Source of the DNA: Thalassotalea_A litorea | GTDB taxonomy: Bacteria > Pseudomonadota > Gammaproteobacteria > Enterobacterales > Alteromonadaceae | Length of the DNA: 11,206 nucleotides | Assembly: GCF_043642205.1 (NCBI RefSeq) | Contig: NZ_JBHZSG010000067.1 | Location: 1-11,206 of the forward strand | Direction: 5' to 3' | Part shown: piece by piece, positions 6,306 through 11,206 of the stretch | Layout: each line of letters starts with the position of its first letter | Position numbering within the stretch: the first letter of the stretch is position 1 | Notes under the pieces: generated by a model | Seen by the model: the letters and a program-made list of their open reading frames with translations, nothing else | Databases searched by the model: none | What the model was told of the DNA's origin: nothing | Made by a program: the position numbers and the translations under genes

Positions 6306-6836
6306 ATGGAATCTTCATTAAATAACGATAAGGGTCAGGTCTTAGATATGGACGGTAGAGAATACGAAACCGAAAATTCAGCATCTGAATCGCATCATTC
6401 TCGCCAATCGTTTCCACTGTGGTTAGCGACCTTTGTGGATATTTATCAGCGCCTGTCGACCGATAATTTGTCATTGCTGTTACAAGTATACGCTCCGAAT
6501 GTGCATTTTCAGGATCCACTCCACACGATAACAAGCCGCGCGCAATTAACCGAATATTTTGCTGCCTTGTATACCAATCTTAAGAGCTGTTCTTTTGTGA
6601 TTGATGATGTGATGCACAGCGACCAAGAAGCGGCAATATACTGGCGCATGAGCTATATTCACCCCCGTCTTAATGGCGGTAAGGTCATTGAGGTCGAAGG
6701 GCATTCACGATTACGGGCTCAGGGCGATAAAGTTATTTATCACCGTGATTATCTCGATGTTGGTGCGATGTTATATGAACATATTCCTGTGTTAGGGCGT
6801 CTGGTGTGCATGGTTAAAGAAAGGGCAGGACGATGA
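6306..6836 (+). CDS. NTF2/SnoaL-like protein
   Basis: A 176-residue, probably cytoplasmic protein. After a polar N terminus of about 35 residues, the sequence reads like a nuclear-transport-factor-2/SnoaL fold: an N-terminal helix (FPLWLATFVDIYQRL), the segment VYAPNVHFQDPLHTI typical of the family's pocket, and beta strands ending in EGHSRLRAQGDKVIYHRDYLDVG. NTF2-like proteins are either small enzymes (isomerases, cyclases) or ligand-binding subunits, so no specific reaction can be assigned. A GAGGA site lies only 3 bases before the ATG. The gene begins 29 bases after the photolyase stop and overlaps the next gene by ATGA, which makes it the first member of a coupled four-gene chain. The shared context implies a role in handling modified lipids or in the oxidative-stress response; that is inference. 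Confidence 0.85.
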   Translation: MESSLNNDKGQVLDMDGREYETENSASESHHSRQSFPLWLATFVDIYQRLSTDNLSLLLQVYAPNVHFQDPLHTITSRAQLTEYFAALYTNLKSCSFVIDDVMHSDQEAAIYWRMSYIHPRLNGGKVIEVEGHSRLRAQGDKVIYHRDYLDVGAMLYEHIPVLGRLVCMVKERAGR

Positions 6837-7558
6837 AACAGATACTCATCACCGGCGCCACATCTGGGATCGGCGAATCCTTAGCGGTACGTTATGCTCG
6901 CAACGGCAGCGAAGTGATTGCTTGTGGTCGCAATGCAGAACGCCTGCAACACCTTTGCCAGGAACATCCAAACCTACGGGCCTTGCCTTTTGATATTACC
7001 GAGCGCGAGCAAGTCGCTCAGGCCGCGGATACGTTAGAAGCTTTGGATTTGGTTGTCCTTAATGCCGGCGACTGCGAATATATAGACGATGCCGGAAATT
7101 TTGATGGCGCTTTGTTTAAACGTGTCATTACCGTGAACTTGCTATCAATGGGCGATCTACTCGAGCATTTGATCCCGAAAATACGCAATGGTGGAAAGCT
7201 GGTATTTGTGAGCTCCAGCGTGACCTACTTACCGCTTCCAAGAGCCGAGGCCTATGGCGCATCGAAAGCCGGTGTCGACTATCTGGCAAAAACCCTGGCA
7301 ATTGATCTGGCCTCAAGAAACATTGCCGTGACTTTAGTCCAGCCCGGTTTTATTAAAACGCCTCTGACCGATAAAAATGATTTTTCTATGCCGTTTCTAC
7401 TTTCTGCTGAACAGGCGGCTGAGCGCATCGTTGACGGCGTTGAAAAACGAAAAAAAATTCTCGATTTTCCCAAGCGCTTTACATACATGCTGCGATTCCT
7501 TTCATGGATGCCGTTTAGCTGCTGGCGTTGGTTGTTAACAAGGAAGAAAAACACATGA
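6833..7558 (+). CDS. Short-chain dehydrogenase/reductase
   Basis: A 241-residue classical SDR, expected to be an NAD(P)-dependent oxidoreductase with a Rossmann fold. Visible motifs are the cofactor-binding TGATSGIG (Gly8, Gly12, Gly14), the structural NAG at 77-79, a Ser cluster at 127-129 and the YGASK catalytic pair Tyr141 and Lys145. The PGFIKT segment after the active site is also typical. The C-terminal stretch from about residue 215 is basic and hydrophobic (FTYMLRFLSWMPFSCWRWLL), suggesting membrane association and hence a lipid substrate. The substrate cannot be determined from the sequence. The gene overlaps both neighbours by ATGA junctions at 6833-6836 and 7555-7558. SDRs accompany FAD-dependent and DUF1365 genes in sigma-E/ChrR-linked lipid operons of other proteobacteria. 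Confidence 0.93.
   Translation: MKQILITGATSGIGESLAVRYARNGSEVIACGRNAERLQHLCQEHPNLRALPFDITEREQVAQAADTLEALDLVVLNAGDCEYIDDAGNFDGALFKRVITVNLLSMGDLLEHLIPKIRNGGKLVFVSSSVTYLPLPRAEAYGASKAGVDYLAKTLAIDLASRNIAVTLVQPGFIKTPLTDKNDFSMPFLLSAEQAAERIVDGVEKRKKILDFPKRFTYMLRFLSWMPFSCWRWLLTRKKNT
7540..7546 (+). promoter_or_regulatory. Ribosome-binding site deciding the FAD-protein start
   Basis: AAGGAAG lies 8 bases before the ATG at 7555, within the end of the SDR gene. The in-frame ATG at 7528 would add nine non-family residues before MKKNIAIIGSG. Confidence 0.8.
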
Positions 7559-8811
7559 AAAAGAACATCGCGATCATAGGCTCAGGTATTTCCGGACTAA
7601 CCAGTGGTTATTTACTCAGTCAAAAGCATCAGGTGACCGTGTTTGAAAAAAATGACTACATCGGCGGTCATACCGCGACCAAAGATGTCGATATCGATGG
7701 CAAATCGTATGTTGTCGATACGGGCTTTATCGTGTTCAACAATAAGACCTACCCAAATTTTTTAACATTAATCGACCAGTTAGGTGTGAATAAAAAAGAA
7801 ACTGAAATGAGTTTTTCAGTGCATAACCGTCACACGAAAATGGAATATAACGGTCATAATCTCGATACCTTATTTGCCCAGCGGCGCAATATCTTCAGCC
7901 CCAAATTCTGGTTGTTAATCAAAGAAATTCTGAAATTTAATAAACGCTGTAAGGCGATGTATAGCAGCGATAACATTCCGTTGGATCAAACGCTGGGCGA
8001 CTTTTTGCAAGAACAGGGCTTTTCAGACTATTTCAGCCAACACTATATATTGCCAATGGGCGCGGCGATCTGGTCCAGCTCAATTGAACAGATGATGGAC
8101 TTTCAATTAGATTTTTTTATCCGCTTTTTCCACAATCATGGCCTGTTAAACATCGCCGATCGTCCGCAGTGGTATGTGATTGAAAATGGATCACGCAGCT
8201 ATATTCAACCCTTGATTGAACAATTTAAAGACCACATTCATCTTAATGCCGACATTCGTGGTGTTTATCGTGACCCCGATCAGGTCCGAATCTTGTTTGC
8301 AGACGGTTCAGAACAAACGTTCGATGAGGTGGTATTCGCCTGTCATTCCGATCAAGCATTAGCACTGTTAGAAGATGCCAGTGAAGCTGAGAAAAATGTG
8401 CTCGGGGCCCTGCCTTACAGTAAAAACAGGGTGGCCATGCATACCGATGTTTCGGTGTTACCGAAGCGCAAAAAAGCCTGGGCGAGTTGGAATTATATGT
8501 TAGATAACAATCGCCAACGACCAGCGAGTGTTAGCTATAACATGAATATTCTTCAACATATTGAAAGTCAACATACGTTTTGCGTGACATTGAATCAGAG
8601 TGATGCCATTGCTAAAGAGAAACTACTTGAAGAATACATTTATGAGCATCCGGTATTTTCAACATCCGGTATGGAAGCGCAACAGCAGCGCGACAAAATC
8701 TGTGGACATAATCGCACTCATTTTGTCGGTGCCTATTGGTACAACGGTTTCCATGAAGATGGCGTGCGTTCCGCGGTTGATGTTGGCGAGCGTTTTGGAT
8801 GTCAGCTATGA
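7555..8811 (+). CDS. FAD-dependent amine-oxidase-like protein (COG2907 type)
   Basis: A 418-residue flavoprotein related to flavin amine oxidases and phytoene-desaturase-like enzymes. The N-terminal dinucleotide-binding fold is clear: IAIIGSGISGLTSGYLL (Gly9, Gly11, Gly14), then Glu31 at the end of the second strand and the YIGGHTA flavin motif near 35-41. The C-terminal part includes FVGAYWYNGFHEDGVRSA, the typical second FAD-contacting region. Homologues are often annotated as cyclopropane/cyclopropene fatty-acid synthesis proteins because they sit beside DUF1365 and Cfa-family genes, as here. A plausible role is oxidation or desaturation of a phospholipid acyl chain, but the substrate is unknown. 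In R. sphaeroides, genes I recall as RSP_1087-1091 form a similar sigma-E-controlled set. The start at 7555 is set by the AAGGAAG site and the ATGA overlap with the SDR gene. Confidence 0.92.
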   Translation: MKKNIAIIGSGISGLTSGYLLSQKHQVTVFEKNDYIGGHTATKDVDIDGKSYVVDTGFIVFNNKTYPNFLTLIDQLGVNKKETEMSFSVHNRHTKMEYNGHNLDTLFAQRRNIFSPKFWLLIKEILKFNKRCKAMYSSDNIPLDQTLGDFLQEQGFSDYFSQHYILPMGAAIWSSSIEQMMDFQLDFFIRFFHNHGLLNIADRPQWYVIENGSRSYIQPLIEQFKDHIHLNADIRGVYRDPDQVRILFADGSEQTFDEVVFACHSDQALALLEDASEAEKNVLGALPYSKNRVAMHTDVSVLPKRKKAWASWNYMLDNNRQRPASVSYNMNILQHIESQHTFCVTLNQSDAIAKEKLLEEYIYEHPVFSTSGMEAQQQRDKICGHNRTHFVGAYWYNGFHEDGVRSAVDVGERFGCQL

Positions 8812-9614
8812 GTGATGACAGTCGAAGCCAATCAATACTAACAAGCCAAGGAACGCTAAATAGTGGTATCTACGCAGGTGATGTTCGTCATCGCAGGATG
8901 GCTCCGGTATATCATGCCTTTAATTACCAGCTTTACATGTTGGTAATCGACCTTCAGGAATGGCAGCAAGGCCTATTGGAAAATGCCTGGCTGGGAAAAG
9001 CCTGGTACAAACCGATTCGCATTAAGCCAGAAGATTATGTTAGCGGTGAACCTAAAGACCTTGAGCAACGTATTCGAAATAAAGTGGAAGGCTTGGGTGG
9101 AACGTGGCCCGGCGGCAAGGTGATGATGACCATTCAGGGACGTTGTTTTGGCTTGTATTTTAGCCCGGTGAATTTTTTCTTCTGTTATGACCCAGAGCAC
9201 CGAGCTCGATACATGTTAGCGGAAGTCAGCAATACACCCTGGAATGAGCGTCATTATTATCTAGTCGATTTAGAGACGATCAAACCATCCAAGAAAGAGT
9301 TTCATGTATCGCCATTTATGGATTTAGATATGACGTATCACTGGAAGGTCAGAGCCCCTGAATTAGTGGCAGAATGCGATTCCGCTCAGGACTTCAAAGC
9401 AAATCGCTTATTGGTACATATTGAGAATCATCGCAGTGAAAAGGTATTTGATGCGACGATGGCGTTAACCAGACAGCCGCTATCCGCAAAAGCGATTTTT
9501 GCAGTCTGGCGCAGTCTACCAGCGATGACGTTAAAAATATGTGCTGGTATCTACTGGCAAGCGCTGAAACTTTGGTTAAAGAAAGTACCTTTTGTGGCGC
9601 ATCCGAAGTCCTGA
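8808..9614 (+). CDS. DUF1365 protein
   Basis: A 268-residue protein of the DUF1365 family (COG3496). Recognisable segments are GIYAGDVRHRRMAPVYHAFNY near the N terminus (20-40), SPVNFFFCYD, AEVSNTPWNERHYY and KEFHVSPFMDLDMTYHWKV. No enzymatic mechanism is established. The family occurs almost always beside a COG2907 FAD protein and a Cfa-family methyltransferase, which implies a common lipid pathway. The C-terminal 40 residues contain hydrophobic and basic segments (AIFAVWRSLPAMTLKICAGIYWQALKLWLKK), consistent with peripheral membrane attachment. ATG 8808 was chosen over ATG 8799 because it gives the same ATGA stop/start overlap seen at the two preceding junctions. A 69-base gap follows before the methyltransferase gene. 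Confidence 0.92.
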   Translation: MSDDSRSQSILTSQGTLNSGIYAGDVRHRRMAPVYHAFNYQLYMLVIDLQEWQQGLLENAWLGKAWYKPIRIKPEDYVSGEPKDLEQRIRNKVEGLGGTWPGGKVMMTIQGRCFGLYFSPVNFFFCYDPEHRARYMLAEVSNTPWNERHYYLVDLETIKPSKKEFHVSPFMDLDMTYHWKVRAPELVAECDSAQDFKANRLLVHIENHRSEKVFDATMALTRQPLSAKAIFAVWRSLPAMTLKICAGIYWQALKLWLKKVPFVAHPKS

Positions 9615-9635
9615 CATGCATTCAAGTGGGCATGT
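9614..9635. repeat. Short inverted repeat between the DUF1365 and cfa genes
   Basis: ACATGC (9614-9619) and GCATGT (9630-9635) form a 6-bp stem with a 10-base loop immediately after the DUF1365 stop codon. No T tract follows, so it is not a good terminator; it could be an mRNA-processing or regulatory hairpin, or chance. Confidence 0.3.
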
Positions 9636-9683
9636 GACATGAAATCGTAATACATTGGTTTTAATATAAAAGAGAAAGTTATT

Positions 9684-10949
9684 GTGAATTCTTTAGAGCA
9701 ACCATTGGAACAAAATCTGGAGCAAAATGTGGAGCAGATTGCCTCAATTCAAAACCTGGAACAGCTATCGTTTTTCCAACGTCGTTGTCGACAGCTGGTA
9801 CATGCCGTACTCGGCAAAATTACCCAAGGTAGCGTTGAACTTATCGAAGGAACAAATCGGTTTCAGTTTGGTTCTTCTGATAGCGACGTGAAAGCCCAAA
9901 TCAACGTCAACGATGTCAGCGTTTACACCAGTTTTGTCAAAGGCGGTAGTATCGGCGCTGCCGAGGCTTATATTGATAATCGCTGGACCTGTGACGATCT
10001 CACTTCGCTTATTCGTATTTTTGCCAGAGCCCAGAACGTCACCGATTCGATGGAGTCAAAAATGGCCTGGCTCGGTAAAATCAAAAATGCCTTATTCCAT
10101 CGCAATAATCGCAACACGGTATCTGGCTCCAAGCGCAACATCCTTGCTCACTATGATTTGGGAAATGAGCTCTATACCCGTTTTCTCGACCCTTCAATGA
10201 TGTATTCATCGGCGATCTATCCTAGCGAAGATGCAACACTGGCAGAAGCGCAACAGCACAAGCTGGCGCGTATTTGTGATCAGCTTGAACTGAATGAAAA
10301 TGACCATGTTCTGGAAATCGGTACAGGGTGGGGCGGACTGGCGATATTTGCCGCGCAAAACTATGGCTGCCGCGTAACCACTACCACAATATCCGAAGAG
10401 CAGTTCAAATTCGCCGAACAGCGCGTCAACGAGCTAGGGCTGCAGGATAAAATTACCTTGTTGAAGAAGGACTATCGTGAATTAGAAGGGGAGTATGACA
10501 AGCTGGTATCTATCGAGATGATTGAGGCCGTCGGTCATGAATACTTCGATTCATTCTTCAAGCAGTGTAATGCCCGCTTAAAAGCTGGCGGCAAAATGTT
10601 AATTCAAGCCATCACCATTGCTGATCAACGATTTGACTATTATAAAAATAACGTGGATTTCATTCAGCGTTATATCTTCCCCGGCGGATGCCTTCCGTCC
10701 ATTCATTTAATGAGCCAACAGATCGCAGACAATACCCAAATGGTTATTGAGTCTATTTCCGACATCGGTCTCGATTATGCCAGAACCCTCTCAGACTGGC
10801 GCGATGCATTTTTTAAGTCCTGGCCTGAACTGAAGGAACTGGGTTATGACGAAACCTTCAAACGCTTATGGACTTACTACCTGTGCTACTGCGAAGGAGC
10901 CTTCTTAGAGCGATCCACCAGCACCGTCCACCTGTTGGCGAGAAAATAA
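9684..10949 (+). CDS. cfa: Cyclopropane-fatty-acyl-phospholipid synthase family methyltransferase
   Basis: A 421-residue SAM-dependent enzyme of the Cfa/Mma family acting on unsaturated acyl chains of membrane phospholipids; E. coli Cfa has 382 residues. Visible are AHYDLGNELYTRFLDP (155-170), the SAM-binding VLEIGTGWGG (209-218), SIEMIEAVG with Glu281, and YYLCYCEGAF near the C terminus, where Cys403 aligns with E. coli Cys354. Aligned by eye, Ser176 replaces E. coli Cys139 and Gln308 replaces His266, both part of the bicarbonate site. This suggests methyl transfer rather than cyclopropane formation, as in enzymes of furan fatty-acid synthesis; the symbol is therefore provisional. The start is GTG, preceded by AGAGAAAG, and the first 30 residues are a low-complexity LEQ-rich stretch not expected in the family. 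No convincing separate promoter was found in the 69-base gap upstream, although an imperfect inverted repeat lies there. Confidence 0.92.
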   Translation: MNSLEQPLEQNLEQNVEQIASIQNLEQLSFFQRRCRQLVHAVLGKITQGSVELIEGTNRFQFGSSDSDVKAQINVNDVSVYTSFVKGGSIGAAEAYIDNRWTCDDLTSLIRIFARAQNVTDSMESKMAWLGKIKNALFHRNNRNTVSGSKRNILAHYDLGNELYTRFLDPSMMYSSAIYPSEDATLAEAQQHKLARICDQLELNENDHVLEIGTGWGGLAIFAAQNYGCRVTTTTISEEQFKFAEQRVNELGLQDKITLLKKDYRELEGEYDKLVSIEMIEAVGHEYFDSFFKQCNARLKAGGKMLIQAITIADQRFDYYKNNVDFIQRYIFPGGCLPSIHLMSQQIADNTQMVIESISDIGLDYARTLSDWRDAFFKSWPELKELGYDETFKRLWTYYLCYCEGAFLERSTSTVHLLARK

Positions 10950-10956
10950 CCTTTCC

Positions 10957-11066
10957 TTACGGGCTCAGAGTCAATTATGAAAAACATAACTTATTAATTA
11001 TCAGAAGGTTAACAATCTTATCTCAATGACTCTGTCCCTTTAACCATTGCCGGTAATAGCAATAGC
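10957..11066. repeat. Intergenic repeat, copy 1, with inverted ends
   Basis: A 110-base unit that recurs at 11094-11203 with 12 differences by my count (about 89% identical). Inside it, CAGAGTC (10966-10972) and GACTCTG (11028-11034) form inverted ends, preceded by GGG and followed by CCC, spanning 78 bases (10961-11038). It contains no ORF of note. It resembles REP- or MITE-like intergenic elements of marine gammaproteobacteria; no transposase is visible in the window. Confidence 0.8.
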
Positions 11067-11093
11067 TTTCGACACTAAAGTTATTCGATTTTC

Positions 11094-11203
11094 TTACGGG
11101 GTCAGAGTCAATTATGAAAAACATAAATCATTAATTATCAAAAGGTTAATAAGGTCATCTTAACGACTCTGTCCCTTTAACCATTGCAGGTAATACCAAT
11201 AGC
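11094..11203. repeat. Intergenic repeat, copy 2, with inverted ends
   Basis: The second copy, offset by exactly 137 bases from the first. Its inverted ends are GGGGTCAGAGTC (11098-11109) and GACTCTGTCCC (11165-11175), matching at ten of eleven positions, again over 78 bases. The 27 bases separating the two units (11067-11093) cannot be judged for repetition because the window ends three bases after this copy. More copies or a transposase gene may lie beyond the edge. Confidence 0.8.
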
Positions 11204-11206
11204 CTT

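Noticed and set aside
9646..9670. Promoter for cfa (CGTAA at 9646 or TATAAA at 9665)
   Set aside because: No TGATC lies 16 bases before CGTAA, and no acceptable -35 fits TATAAA.
10950..11206. CRISPR array
   Set aside because: Only two units, 110 bases long and 11% divergent, with no short identical repeats or unique spacers.

Overview
The window looks like chromosomal DNA of a marine gammaproteobacterium, most plausibly from the Alteromonadales. This is inferred from moderate GC, the protein flavour and the gene order; no rRNA or other phylogenetic marker is present. All convincing genes are on the + strand. The core resembles the sigma-E/ChrR singlet-oxygen (photo-oxidative stress) regulon known from Rhodobacter sphaeroides, fused to a lipid-modification module.

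Layout. (1) 1-1680: a four-repeat DUF4397 lipoprotein, preceded by an ECF-type promoter and closed by a rho-independent terminator. (2) 1800-3865: a promoter, a small protein with a Lon substrate-binding-like domain, a second promoter, an ECF11-type sigma factor, and the overlapping gene for its zinc anti-sigma factor ChrR, followed by a hairpin. (3) 3884-6276: a DUF523-DUF1722 fusion overlapping by one base a class I CPD photolyase with an intact Trp triad. (4) 6306-10949: an NTF2/SnoaL-like protein, a short-chain dehydrogenase, an FAD amine-oxidase-like protein and a DUF1365 protein, chained by three ATGA stop/start overlaps, then a cyclopropane-fatty-acid-synthase-family methyltransferase. 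(5) 10957-11206: two copies, 137 bp apart, of an intergenic repeat with inverted ends.

The main result is a shared promoter architecture. TGATC, exactly 16 bases, then CGTA occurs four times on the + strand: before the lipoprotein, before the Lon-domain gene, before the sigma gene, and inside the 3' end of the photolyase gene, about 190 bases upstream of the lipid module. This matches the ECF11 consensus as I remember it (TGATC near -35, CGTAA near -10). It suggests that the sigma factor controls itself, the Lon-domain gene, the lipoprotein and possibly the lipid genes.

Working model (inference): singlet oxygen or a similar oxidant inactivates ChrR and frees the sigma factor. The response then includes photorepair of DNA, and modification of unsaturated membrane lipids by the SDR/FAD/DUF1365/methyltransferase set. 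By eye, the methyltransferase has Ser and Gln where E. coli Cfa has the bicarbonate-site Cys139 and His266. It may therefore methylate lipid (as in furan or methyl-branched fatty acid synthesis) rather than make cyclopropanes.
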